A stretch of 64,000 nt of DNA from Beroe forskalii (GCA_011033025.1 WFMF01000162.1:124001-188000), one strand, 5' to 3'; positions 49,201 to 59,152 are shown, counted from the first letter of the stretch. Program-made: numbers and translations. The notes: generated from the letters alone by a model not told the origin.

Positions 49201-50609
49201 CTTATCTTATCTCTTATCTTATCTCTTATCTTATCTCTTATCTTATCTCTCATCTTATCCCTAATCTTATCTCTTATCTCTCATCTCATATTTTATCTCT
49301 TGTCTCATCTCTTACCTTATCTCTTATCTTATTTCTTATCTTATATCTTATTTTATCTCTTATCTTATATCTTATTTTATCTCTTATCTTATCTTATATC
49401 TTGTCTCTTATCTTATCTCTTATCTTATTTCTTATCTTATCTCTTATCTTATCTCTCATCTTATCTGTTATCTTATGTCTTATCTTATCTCTCATCGTAT
49501 CTCTTATCTTATCTCTTATCTTATCTCTTATCTTATCTCTAATCTTATTCTTATCTCATCTCTTATCTTATCTCTTATCTCTTATCTTATCTCTTATCAT
49601 ATCTCTTATTTCATCTCTTATCTTATCTCTTATCTTGTCTCTTATCTTATCTCTTATCTGATTTCTCATCTTATTTCTTATCTTATTTCTTATCTTATCT
49701 CTTATCTTATCTCTTATCTCTTATCTTATCTCTTACCTTATCTCTTATCTTATCTCTTATCTTATCTCTTATCTTATTTCTTATCTTATCTCTTATCTTA
49801 TCGTTCATCTTATGTATTATCTTATCTCGCATCTTATCTATTATCTCATCTCTTATCTTATCTCTTATCTGATCTCTCGTATTGTCTCTTATTTTATCTC
49901 TCATCTTATTTCTCATCTCTTATTTCATCTCTTATCTTATCTCTTATCTTATCTTTAATCTTATCTCTTATCTTATCTCTCATCTTATCTCTAATCTTAT
50001 CTCTTATCTTTGATCTTGTCTCTTATCTTATTTCTTATCTTATTCCTTATTTTATCTCTTATCTTATATCTTATCTTATCTCTCATCTTATCTCTTATCT
50101 TATCTCTTATCTTATCTCTTATCTTATCTCTTATCTTATCTCTTATCTTATCTCTTATCTTATCTCTTATCTTATCTCTTATCTTATCTCTTATCTTATC
50201 TCTTATCTTATCTCTTATCTTATCTCTTATCTTATCTCTTATCTTATCTCTTATCTTATCTCTTATCTTATCTCTCGTCTTATCTATTATCTCATCTCTT
50301 ATCTTATCTCTTATCTTATCTCTCATAATAAGATAAGATAAGAGATAATATGAGAGATAAGATAAGAGATAATATGAGTCATATTATCTCTTATCTTATC
50401 TCTCATATTATCTCTTATCTCTTATCTTATTTCTTATCTTATCCTTTATTATATCTTGAGCTATAACTCTTGGTGCCTGAAAAACATTTTCTCATATTAT
50501 CTTACAAATCTTGAAATCTGACGCTGATAGTTGTATATACCTTGTAAGCCAAGCTAGACTGCCGGCTTGTGCTGATTGATGAAGGAGCTAGGGAGGTACG
50601 TCGTGACAT
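42842..50609 (-). CDS. FAM184: FAM184-like coiled-coil protein, seven exons, complete
   Basis: Predicted rod-like coiled-coil protein; FAM184 proteins are poorly characterised, so no function is claimed. Exons, 5' to 3': 50541-50609, 48894-49004, 48478-48740, 47406-47572, 47058-47284, 46088-46303, 42842-43261. Phases agree at all six junctions and total 1473 nt (490 aa plus stop). Two blocks point to FAM184: KLSKKVAELTLVVHML near residues 37-52, matching the conserved N-terminal SKK-I-A-Q-L-T-type block, and YRLELKNREENFNKIF at 302-317, matching the conserved C-terminal LEL-x-NRE-x-NFNK block. Between them are long Glu/Lys/Arg heptads. At 490 aa it is less than half the length of the vertebrate proteins (over 1000 aa). 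An AATAAA lies on - at 42811-42816, just past the stop. Convergent with the DMRT gene. Confidence 0.72.
44387..44455. repeat. 69-bp perfect palindrome, 34-nt arms
   Basis: Left arm 44387-44420 (TTGTCAATGATACGTAATAG...) and right arm 44422-44455 are exact reverse complements about one C. The tip GCCGAAGGCGCCGCCTTCGGC is GC-rich, unlike its surroundings. The arm base GTCAATGATACG is one mismatch from the unit of the adjacent tandem array. Confidence 0.95.
44590..45340. repeat. 22-bp tandem array inside the transposon-like element
   Basis: Unit core GGTGTCAGTGATACGGCAG, about 30 copies with increasingly diverged copies out to about 44285 and 45620. Interrupted at 45202-45295 by a GC-rich non-repeat segment (GAGCGACGCGCCGCGCACCG...) that I cannot identify. 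Confidence 0.9.
46088..46303 (-). CDS. FAM184: FAM184-like exon 6: conserved C-terminal block
   Basis: Starts RKSHKEGSRDSEVESLKREV after tccacag and contains YRLELKNREENFNKIF, the strongest family match in the gene. It ends TEE at the donor GAG|gttagt, phase 0. If that donor is skipped the frame runs on to a stop at 46034 (ending NPRPFEII), which would be an alternative, shorter terminus. Confidence 0.75.
46343..46445. repeat. 24-bp repeat upstream of FAM184-like exon 6
   Basis: Unit ATCCAATCAGCGAGTGCGAT plus TAGA, four copies at 46343, 46367, 46391 and, after a 5-base insertion, 46420. It sits about 40 bp from the exon 6 acceptor, so on - it lies where branch point and polypyrimidine signals are expected. 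Confidence 0.88.
47058..47284 (-). CDS. FAM184: FAM184-like exon 5: coiled coil and Gly/Ser linker
   Basis: Reads SIQRGVNQKITQMEASARSA through LKKKVSDQASQLKKLEAG, then a Pro/Gly/Ser-rich end with GSKAKSSS at TCG|gtaaat. The loss of heptads after residue 265 or so suggests a hinge before the C-terminal block. Confidence 0.72.
47406..47572 (-). CDS. FAM184: FAM184-like exon 4: coiled coil
   Basis: The acceptor acctag|att completes the arginine split with exon 3 and reads RLVEELARAEREQDALGKER through MMDKMKDNIH. The exon ends one base into a codon at CACA|gtaagt. Phase 2 in and phase 1 out both fit their neighbours. Confidence 0.72.
48478..48740 (-). CDS. FAM184: FAM184-like exon 3: coiled coil
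   Basis: Begins VELEATKEAYEQEISNISAE after attcag and ends ERNK plus two bases at CG|gtgagt (phase 2). The charged heptads are continuous through KKEIESERSVRKAELEKMNR and resemble the Glu-rich stretch that follows the N-terminal block in FAM184A. Confidence 0.75.
48894..49004 (-). CDS. FAM184: FAM184-like exon 2: conserved N-terminal block
   Basis: Thirty-seven codons (GCSEPMNDAALQFKLSKKVA then ELTLVVHMLFTRNHERE) between gttgcag|ggg and GAG|gtgaga, phase 0 at both ends. This is the block that identifies the family at the N-terminus. Confidence 0.75.
49089..50457. repeat. 12-bp satellite (TATCTCTTATCT) filling FAM184-like intron 1
   Basis: Nearly 1.4 kb of a pyrimidine-rich repeat whose purest part is about 50080-50275, where TATCTCTTATCT repeats without error; further left it is mixed with 5- and 7-bp sub-units. 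Both strands give long Leu/Ser/Ile/Tyr or Arg/Asp/Lys/Ile frames that are artefacts of the repeat. It contains the hairpin described separately. Confidence 0.95.
50336..50420. repeat. Perfect inverted repeat, 42-nt arms, 1-nt spacer
   Basis: Arms 50336-50377 and 50379-50420 are exact reverse complements about a single G at 50378. The left arm is a short segment of the satellite in opposite orientation, so the array reverses for about 50 bp and then resumes. Confidence 0.95.
50541..50609 (-). CDS. FAM184: FAM184-like exon 1 (start)
   Basis: ATG at 50609 opens MSRRTSLAPSSISTSRQSSL, a Ser/Arg-rich tail of 23 codons ending AYK at the donor AAG|gtatat. An in-frame TGA lies seven codons upstream. 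It is placed here because its phase-0 end fits exon 2 and because it is the nearest good ATG-donor pair upstream of the satellite-filled intron; there is no homology support. Confidence 0.55.
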
Positions 50610-52000
50610 GATCAAAGCTGTTGCGAATCACTGTCTTCACTGAAAAATGAGCGTTTTGTTTTCCAAACTACAGCTTTAAAAGCTTTCTGTGGGGGTCTCA
50701 AATACTCTCCCTGCTGTCTGCTACTCTGCTGGTCCTTTGTTACTGTGTACTGCACTCTTCACTACTTCATATACGGCTCAGGAAGCCGCAAGGACTTTAA
50801 TTGGCTGCCATTATTAATTACCTGTCATGCTGTTCCTATTTTATTTTTACAATTTCGGGTCAAAATATATAAGATCGAACATTATTTATTTTGACTAGCT
50901 ATCATGGGTGGACATAATAATGGGTGCCCATGGAACTGGAAGCATATAAGTGAAATGAAATGATAAGTACCAGAAAGTGAAAGTTTGACTGTGAGCCAAA
51001 GTCGAAACCAAAGAATTGAGATCTGAGCATTTCCATTTAAGCAATTACACCGAGGCCGAGGTTTTAATCGAACTGAATTATGCACCGACCTCATTATGGG
51101 CTAAGATAAGGGTCTTTTCAAACACAAGGAAATATCTACGCTTATAAATAAAATCGAAAATCCAATAATCAAAACTCCATAAAAAACCAATCCGATGCTG
51201 GAATGCTTGAAATAAAAATCGTGACTAATCTTTGAAGCTTTTAAAAACTAAACGATGGTCGGAGTGAAGAGGAGCTGCTACTTGATTATGCTCGGCACTT
51301 GTGCAGATTAAAAACCGATTCCGTGATAAACGCATCAAAGTTGAATCTGAATTTTAAAAAGTCGTCAATATTTCGCTATGATCGTAAAGTTTGATACTAT
51401 TAACGTATTAAAAGGCCGTACACTGCTCGAACACTCGCACTCATACACATATTGTACAGAAGAATCGGAGATGTGCATGATTATTTCATGCAACGCACGT
51501 CACCAGCAAATTCAACACATCAACTACAGCAATGAGCACACAGCTGCTGCTATGTTAGACGAACAGGCAACAAGCAAGCTAAATAATTCGTGTATTTACA
51601 AGGATTGTCCAATATCCGGCAACAATTTCTCATGTTTATTAATCAATTTGCACTTGTGACATATAGGCTGCTTAATTTTCGACCTTCAGATGTTTATTTT
51701 CATGCTCATAATGAAGATTCGTGTACTTTACATGAGTAGTCAAGAGCCATGTACATGCTACATATGGATCACGATTCACGTTGTTGTGGCGTAAGGTGGC
51801 TGAGTCCTCTCGGTTCTTTATAATTGCCATCAGCGTCTATAAGGTCCAGATGGCGTCCAACAAATATTGGCAATGGCGTCAATTTGCGCTTTAGAGTCTA
51901 TTTGGAATGGAGTCCAGCTTTTCATTTGGAAATGGACGCCCAGGCCAAATCAGACCTATCGGTATCCTATTAATAGTGATAGTCCCACGGGCTAGGGCTT
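50610..52000. other. 5' flank of the FAM184-like gene; nothing recognised
   Basis: AT-rich, no CpG-rich segment and no E-box/CRE cluster like those at 5.8 and 13.1 kb. An ATTGG and TTAATTGGCTG near 50800 are weak promoter hints. Confidence 0.4.
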
Positions 52001-52207
52001 GGAAAATTATGGCCATGGGTACTTTAGCACAAGACTTGTTACTGTAAGCTCGGCGCAAATTTGCGCTCAGTCACCGCTCATTTGTGTCCAAATGCGCTCT
52101 TTTGCGCTCAATAAAAATTACCCTTTCAAACCTCCAAGATGGCTGGTTGCAAATGAAAGCAAAATTTTGCGCTCATTTGCACCCAGAATCGTTCATTTGC
52201 GCTCAAC

Positions 52208-52263
52208 TTGTCAGACGTTGCATTGTCTGACCCCTTCGCCTTCGGCGGGCGCGCGTCTGACAA
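52208..52263. repeat. 56-bp inverted-repeat element with TTGTCAGACG ends
   Basis: TTGTCAGACG (52208-52217) and CGTCTGACAA (52254-52263) bracket a GC-rich core containing CGCCTTCGGCG. The same CGCCTTCGGC and TTGTCA ends occur in the 69-bp palindrome at 44387-44455, suggesting a common element type. Confidence 0.6.
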
Positions 52264-52742
52264 CGCTCAACTGCGCCCTTTTTGCGCCCATTTTTTGCTC
52301 AGAACGCAAAACAGACTGGAAATTTTCTTACTTTTGTATTTAATTCCACCCATTTGCGCTTAGTAACTCGAAATTGCGCTCATTTAGTCATTTGCACTCT
52401 GACTCATTCTCAATCACAATGCAAACTAGCGCAAATTCTTAGTTCAATTGCGCTTTTCTGTGCGCATTTGATTTTGCGGTCGCATTTGCGATTGCCCCTT
52501 ACATTATGATTAACCCTGGCCCTAAAATCGTGCTTCGCGCTCCGGCTCAGCAGAACTGAGCGCAAATATTTTTGCGCTCATCATAAAAACTAAAGCGCTC
52601 ATCTGCGCTTACTGCGCTCATCTGCGCTTACTGCGCTCATCTGCGCCTTATTGAATTTGATATTTTGCGCGCGAGAGCGCGAAGCCGCGAACAGTCACAC
52701 GTAACATAATACATATGCAGGTATTGGTAAATAATAATATGC

Positions 52743-52799
52743 CCTCATTTGTGCCCTGGGCACAAATGAGGAAAATGGGCACAATGTGCCCATTTTCCT
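52743..52799. repeat. Two back-to-back perfect hairpins sharing an arm base
   Basis: CCTCATTTGTGCCC (52743-52756) pairs with 52758-52771 about one T; AGGAAAATGGGCACA (52769-52783) pairs with 52785-52799 about one A. The two palindromes overlap by three bases (AGG) and share the motif GGGCACA. Confidence 0.92.
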
Positions 52800-53274
52800 G
52801 TGCTGTCTTTGAATTTTGCGTCCATGACATAGGCGCAATTGAGCGCAAAATTTTGCGCCCATTTTGCAACCTGTAGCTGTCATTTGGTTGGTCTCTTATG
52901 TAAACGGAGCCTTCATTATCTCTGAAAATGACGACACTCAGAAAAATATAATTAAGCGCATCTTGATCTAGCGCTTTTTTAATGGTTATGCCTTATGGTT
53001 AGGGTCAGGATTTGTTACTTGTTAGGTTTAGGGTTAGAATAAAAATTAGAGTTTTGGTTAGGTTTAGGCAACAGAAAATTGACCTTTTAAGATCTGTGAC
53101 GTCACTAAGCCCCGTTTACCTGCGAGACATACCTGTCATTTTAAGGGGTATAAACTATAACAATTGAGCCAAAATTCGGCGGGCGTTGCCCGTCTTTTTC
53201 TTCTGGCTGGAGGTTCAAGTTTCAACTTCAAGTCCAAAGGTGTTTCAGTTTTTGCTGCAGTGCGGTTCAAAGTC

Positions 53275-55200
53275 TTGGTCATACAAACGGTACTCCCCCT
53301 GCACCGGGAGACTCCCGAGACCTCCGAAAATACTCCCCCTGAGCACCACGAGAGTACCCCCCCTCCTGGAGCACCACAGTACTCCCCAGTCACAGTACTC
53401 CCCTGGAGCACCACGGTACTCCCCCTGGAGCACCACGGTACTCCCCTTGGAGCACCACGGTACTCCCCTGGAGCACCACGGTACTCCCCTGGAGCACCAC
53501 GGTACTCCCCTGGAGCACCACGGTACTCCCCTGGAGCACCACGGTACTCCCCCCTGGAGCACCACGGTACTCCCCTGGAGCACCACGGTACTCCCCTGGA
53601 GCTCACCACGGTACTCCCCCTGGGCACCACGGTACTCCCCTGGAGCACCACGGTACTCCCCCTGGAGCACCACGGTACTCCCCTGGAGCACCACGGTACT
53701 CCCCCTGGAGCACCACGGTACTCCCCTGGAGCACCACGGTACTCCCCTGGAGCACCACGGTACTTCCCCCTGGAGCACCACGGTACTCCCCTGGAGCACC
53801 ACGGTACTCCCCCCTGGAGCACCACGGTACTCCTCTGGAGCACCACGGTACTCCCCTGGAGCACCACGGTACTCCCCCTGGAGCACCACGGTACTCCCCC
53901 TGGAGCACCACGGTACTCCCCCTGGAGCACCACGGTACTCCCCCTGGAGCACCACGGTACTCCCCTGGAGCACCACAGTACTCCCCCTGGAGCACCACGG
54001 TACTCCCCTGGAGCACCACGGTACTCCCCTGGAGCACCACGGTACTCCCCTGGAGCACCACGGTACTCCCCTGGGCACCACGGTACTCCCCCTGGAGCAC
54101 CACGGTACTCCCCCTGGAGCACCACGGTACTCCCCTGGAGCACCACGGTACTCCCCATGGAGCACCACGGTACTCCCCCTGGAGCACCACGGTACTTCCC
54201 CCAGAGCTCACCACGGTACTCCCCCTGGAGCACCACGGTACTTCCCCCAGAGCTCACCACGGTACTCCCCCTGGAGCACCACGGTACTCCCCCTGGAGCA
54301 CCACGGTACTCCCCCTGGAGCACCACGGTACTCCCCCTGGAGCACCACGGTACTCCCCCTGGAGCACCACGGTTCTCCCCCTGGAGCACCACGGTACTCC
54401 CCTGGAGCACCACGGTGCCTCCCCCCTGAACTCCACGGTACTCCCCTGGAGCACCACGGTACTCCCCTGGAGCACCACGGTACTCCCCTGGGCACCACGG
54501 TACTCCCCTGGAGCACCACGGTACTCCCCTGGAGCACCACGGCTCTCCCCTGGGTACAGTGCTCCCCTGGAGCACCACGGTACTCCCCCTGGAGCACCAC
54601 GGTACTCCCCCTGGAGCACCACGGTACTCCCCCTGGAGCACCACGGTACTCCCCTGGAGCACCACGGTACTCCCCCTGGAGCACCACGGTACTCCCCCTG
54701 GAGCACCACGGTACTCCCCTGGAGCACCACGGTACTCCCCCCTCCCCTGGAGCACCACGGTACTCCCCTGGAGCACCACGGTACTCCCCCTGGAGCACCA
54801 CGGTACTCCCCTGGAGCACCACGGTACTCCCCCTGGAGCACCACGGTACTCCCCTGGAGCACCACGGTACTCCCCTGGAGCACCACGGTACTCCCCTGGA
54901 GCACCACGGTACTCCCCCTGGAGCACCACGGTACTCCCCTGGAGCACCACGGTACTCCCCCTGGAGCACCACGGTACTCCCCCTGGAGCACCACGGTACT
55001 CCCCTGGAGCACCACGGTACTCCCCAGAACACGGTACTCCCCTGGAGCCACGGTGCTCCCCTGGAGCACCACGGTACTCCCCTGGAGCACCACGGTACTC
55101 CCCTGGAGCACCGGTACTCCCCTAGACACCACGGTACTCCCCTGGGCACCACGGTACTCCCCTGGGCACCACAGTCTCCCCTGGAGCACCACGGTACTCC
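53275..55200. repeat. 21/22-bp minisatellite, first block
   Basis: Unit CTCCCCTGGAGCACCACGG plus TA (21 bp), with a frequent extra C making 22 bp. There are occasional shortened units (CCCTGGGCACC). Because 21 bp is seven codons and both lengths mix, all frames carry long repetitive open stretches (WSTTVLP / LEHHGTP on +, EYRGAPG / STVVLQG on -). None begins and ends convincingly as a gene. Confidence 0.95.
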
Positions 55201-55202
55201 CC

Positions 55203-56175
55203 CTGAAAGCATACGGTACTCCCCCTTTGCACCAAGTACTCCCCTGGAGCACCACGGTATTCCCCTCATTTCCACCGTTTCCCTGGGCTCCACTGGACAC
55301 CCCCCTGGAGCACCACGGTACTCCCCTGGAGCACCATGGTACTCCTGAACGCAAACAGACTGGAAATTTTGGGCACCACGGTACTCCCCCATTTGCGCTC
55401 CCCTCCCTCGAAATTGCGCTCATTTGGTCATTTGTACTCCTGAACATTCCACGGTACTCCCCTGGGCATACCAGCGCAAACTCCCCTGGATCAATTGCGG
55501 TTTCCCTGGAACACCACAGTACTTGATTTGGGCACCCACGGTGCTCCATTGGAGCACCACGGTAAAATCGTGCTTCGCGCTCGGCTCAACGAACTGAGCA
55601 CCAAATACTCCCCTGGTGCTGTCGGTACTGAATTTTGACACCACGGTACTCCCTGGAGCGCACACGGTACTCCCCCTGGAGCACCACGGTACTCCCCTGT
55701 CATTTGGTACTCCCCCTGGAGCACCACGGTACTCCCCTGGAGCACCACAATTACTCCCCCTGGAGCACCACGGTACTCCCCTGGAGCACCACGGTACTCC
55801 CCGCTTTTTTACCACAGGTACTCCCTGGGCACTAGGGTCTCCCCGGAGCACCACGGTACTTAGGTTTAGGGTCACGGTACAAAAATTAGAGTTTTCCCCT
55901 GGAGCACCAGAAAAGTACTCCCCATGGGTGACGTCCAGGTTCTCCCCTGGGCACTGCGAGACACTTCCCCATTTTAAGCTCACCAAACTACTCCCCCTGG
56001 AGCACCCACGGTACTCCCCTGGTTGCCCGTCTTTACTTCCCTGGGGGGAGTTCTCCCCTGGAGCACCACGGTACTCCCCTGGAGCACCACGGTACTCCCA
56101 GTGCGGTTCACAGTACTCCCCTGGAGCACCACGGTGCCTTCCCCCTGAGACCTCGAAAATCCCCTGATAGGGAGT
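55203..56175. other. Mosaic of unique left flank interleaved with the 21-bp repeat
   Basis: Short pieces of the single-copy sequence at 52150-53330 reappear here in the same order, broken by pieces of the minisatellite. Examples: GCAAACAGACTGGAAATTTT at 55350 (52305 region), AAATTGCGCTCATTTGGTCA at 55412 (52369 region), AAAATCGTGCTTCGCGCTC at 55564 (52525 region), AAAAATTAGAGTTTT at 55881 (53041 region), GTTGCCCGTCTTTACTTCC at 56023, CAGTGCGGTTCACAGTACT at 56099. The region behaves like a base-by-base consensus of two different sequences. Confidence 0.9.
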
Positions 56176-56179
56176 ACTC

Positions 56180-57635
56180 CCCTGGAGCCCAGGACTCCCC
56201 TGGAGCACCACGGTACTCCCCTGGAGCACCACGGTACTCCACGGTACTCCCCTGGAGCACCACGGTACTCCCCCTGGAGCACCACGGTACTCCCCTGGAG
56301 CACCACGGTACTCCCCTGGAGCACCACGGTACTCCCCCTGGAGCACCACGGTACTCCCCTGGAGCACCACGGTACTCCCCCTGGAGCACCACGGTACTCC
56401 CCTGGAGCACCACGGTACTCCCCTGGAGCACCACGGTACTCCCCTGGAGCACCACGGTACTCCCCTGGAGCACCACGGTACTCCCCCTGGAGCACCACGG
56501 TACTCCCCTGGAGCACCACGGTACTCCCCCTGGAGCACCACGGTACTCCCCCTGGAGCACCACGGTACTCCCCTGGAGCACCACGGTACTCCCCCTGGAG
56601 CACCACGGTACTCCCCCTGGAGCACCACGGTACTCCCCCTGGAGCACCACGGTACTCCCCTGGAGCACCACGGTACTCCCCTGGAGCACCACGGTACTCC
56701 CCTGGAGCACCACAGTACTCCCCTGGAGCACCACGGTACTCCCCCTGGAGCACCACGGTACTCCCCCTGGAGCACCACGGTACTCCCCCTGGAGCACCAC
56801 GGTACTCCCCCTGGAGCACCACGGTACTCCCCCTGGAGCACCACGGTACTCCCCTGGAGCACCACGGTACTCCCCTGGAGCACCATGGTACTCCCCCTGG
56901 AGCACCACGGTACTCCCCTGGAGCACCATGGTACTCCCCCTGGAGCACCACGGTACTCCTCTGGAGCACCACTCCCTGGAGCACTCCCCCTGGAGCACCA
57001 CGGTACTCCCCTGGATCACCACGGTACTCCCCTGGAGCACCACAGTACTCCCCCTGGAGCACCACGGTACTCCCCTGGAGCACCACGGTACTCCCCCTGG
57101 AGCACCACGGTACTCCCCCTGGAGCACCACGGTACTCCCCTGGAGCACCACGGTACTCCCCTGGAGCACCACGGTACTCCCCCTGGAGCACCACGGTACT
57201 CCCCCTGGAGCACCACGGTACTCCCCTGGAGCACCACAGTACTCCCCTGGAGCACCACTCCTCTGAGCACCACGGTACTCCCCCTGGAGCACCACGGTAC
57301 TCCCCCTAGAGCACCACGGTACTCCCCCTAGAGCACCACGGTACTCCCCCTAGAGCACCACGGTACTCCCCCTAGAGCACCACGGTACTCCCCCTGGAGC
57401 ACCACGGTACTCCCCCTGGAGCACCACGGTACTCCCCTGGAGCACCACGGTACTCCCCTGGAGCACCACGGTACTCCCTCTGGAGCACCACGGTACTCCC
57501 CCTGGAGCACCACGGTACTCCCCCTAGAGCACCACGGTACTCCCCTTGGAGCACCACGGTACTCCCCCTGGAGTACCACGGTACTCCCCCTGGAGTACCA
57601 CGGTACTCCCCCTGGAGCACCACGGTACTCCCGTT
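56180..57635. repeat. 21/22-bp minisatellite, second block
   Basis: Same unit as the first block and mostly very pure. From 57300 it carries a variant in which CTGGAGC becomes CTAGAGC in several adjacent copies, a sign of local unit spread. Its right edge to unique DNA (near 57636, CTCCCGTTAGACTCCCG) is clean, with no mosaic. Confidence 0.95.
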
Positions 57636-57639
57636 AGAC

Positions 57640-58630
57640 TCCCGTAGTAATTCGCTTGTATGATCAAAGTTTTGGATCACGTTACCAAGCCACCACTTTT
57701 CAAATGAGTATAGTTTTCTATTTCTTATACAAATAACTAAATCCAATTCCATAGAAAACAGAATAATTGCGAATAAATAATAACATGAAACATTGCATAT
57801 CCATATCAGTTATTTAAAGTAATGTAGGTGACATGCTATTGCTAACAGCTATATTTCATTATGAATTTAATCCCATAAAACTAGACAGTAGACACAAATT
57901 TCAATGTTAAAAATATTTCGCATTTTATATCTAAAAACAAATTAAAATAATTTTTTGGGCAATTATTTCTCGTCAAAGCCTATTTTTCTTACTTCAAATT
58001 TTACTTGTAAATTGGTGCATGGGAATGGAGTAAAATTTTCATGTAATCGACGTCGTATAAAAACTTGCCCAGAAGTCCATTTGATTTTGACATTGAAAAT
58101 GAAATCAGTGTCATGGCGATTTCCTACGCTACCTCCTTACTCTAGTATTTACAAATTCAGTTGATACGAAGACTAATCCATCAATCATAATTATTTATGG
58201 TATAATTTGAAAACAGCCCAATGCTATCGAAACTGAATCCTTTTACACAATTCATTCAAATATATTAATAACTTCATGATTGGAGCACAAAGCGAAATCA
58301 CTATCAGGGTTCTCGTTCTACTTCTACCTGACAGTTCACTTCACTGCTGAATAAAAGGCCAAATTAGGCAACGACAAACAGTTTAACCAGAAAATAACAC
58401 GCTTCGAAGGGACATAAAATATGTGGAAAAATATGTGGAAATTGCGACCTACAAACTCAGCCGGGAACCTAGAGCTTTTAATCAATATGAATATCACTCT
58501 GACACTTGACAGATTCGCCAAAGAATTTTCTGGGTCGTAATTCCTCCAAACTGACCGAATATTTTAATCATAGATTCAGATTATATGTGAGTAAAGTTAA
58601 AATAAATTCAATAAACCTCTATTACGGTTG
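57640..58630. other. AT-rich intergenic segment; nothing recognised
   Basis: Stop-dense in all frames, with no splice-supported exon. Confidence 0.5.
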
Positions 58631-58632
58631 CA

Positions 58633-58757
58633 TGTCGAACTCCTACGTGCGCTGCCTTTTCTTGCGCGGCTCACTGCCTGTCATTAACAGCTTTCAGCCA
58701 GTGAGCCGCGCTCTATCACGCTGCGCATGAAAAAGCCGCGCACGAAAGAGTTCGACA
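58633..58757. mobile_element. 125-bp fold-back element (MITE-like)
   Basis: TGTCGAACTC (58633-58642) and GAGTTCGACA (58748-58757) are inverted ends. The inverted similarity continues inward through CGTGCGC, TTTTTC and TGCGCGGCTCACTG to a centre near 58690, where CACTG...CAGTG closes the hairpin. GC-rich against an AT-rich background, with no matching target duplication that I can see. Confidence 0.72.
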
Positions 58758-58949
58758 CTACACCGTCATGCAACATTCAACACGACATTTGTATCAGTTG
58801 CGCATCAATTAATAATGCATACAAAATATGCATGTTTTAGTCCGTTAATTACACCCCAAAGCTTTGGGGCACATGTCAGAGATATCAAGATATTAACAAT
58901 AATAATGATGATAACTTCGCACAAACATTAACAGCCGCCCTTGTTTTAG

Positions 58950-59152
58950 CTGGAACCAAAGGTCATAGACGTACCAAGACTCAACACATAACATGATTTC
59001 GGTGGTCAGTATGTCAGGAACCACAGGATCATAGACCAACCAAGACTCAACACATTACATGATTTCGGTGGTCAGTATTTCAGGAACCACAGGATCATAG
59101 ACCAACCAAGACTCAACACATTATATGAATTCGGGGGTCAGTATTTCAGGGT
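58950..59152. repeat. 66-bp tandem repeat, about three copies
   Basis: CCAAGACTCAACACATTACA and GATTTCGGTGGTCAGTATTT recur at 66-bp spacing (58975, 59041, 59107) with few changes. Intergenic, about 360 bp downstream of the ZC3H18-like stop. Confidence 0.92.

Larger units (their letters stand above)
52010..52870. repeat. Region rich in the dispersed motif TTTGCGCTCA
   Basis: TTTGCGCTCA or close variants (TGCGCTCATTTG, CTGCGCTTACTGCGCTCATC) occur on + many times at irregular spacing, with some inverted copies (TGAGCGCAAA at 52557 and 52840). It is unlike the rest of the window and forms the left flank of the large minisatellite. Confidence 0.75.

Noticed and set aside
49260-50341. Long Leu/Ser/Ile/Tyr-rich frames (up to about 290 codons) on both strands
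   Set aside because: They are the translation of the 12-bp satellite; no unique ends, no start context.
52985-53075. Telomere-like TTAGGGTTAG/TTTAGGGTTAG stretch
   Set aside because: Only irregular matches without a run of hexamers; common in AT/G-rich spacer DNA.
53136-57750. Very long frames (up to 720 codons) with EYRGAPG, STVVLQG, LEHHGTP or WSTTVLP repeats in all six frames
   Set aside because: The 21/22-bp unit is stop-free in most frames; the frames pass through the mosaic artefact and differ only by unit length. No conserved ends.
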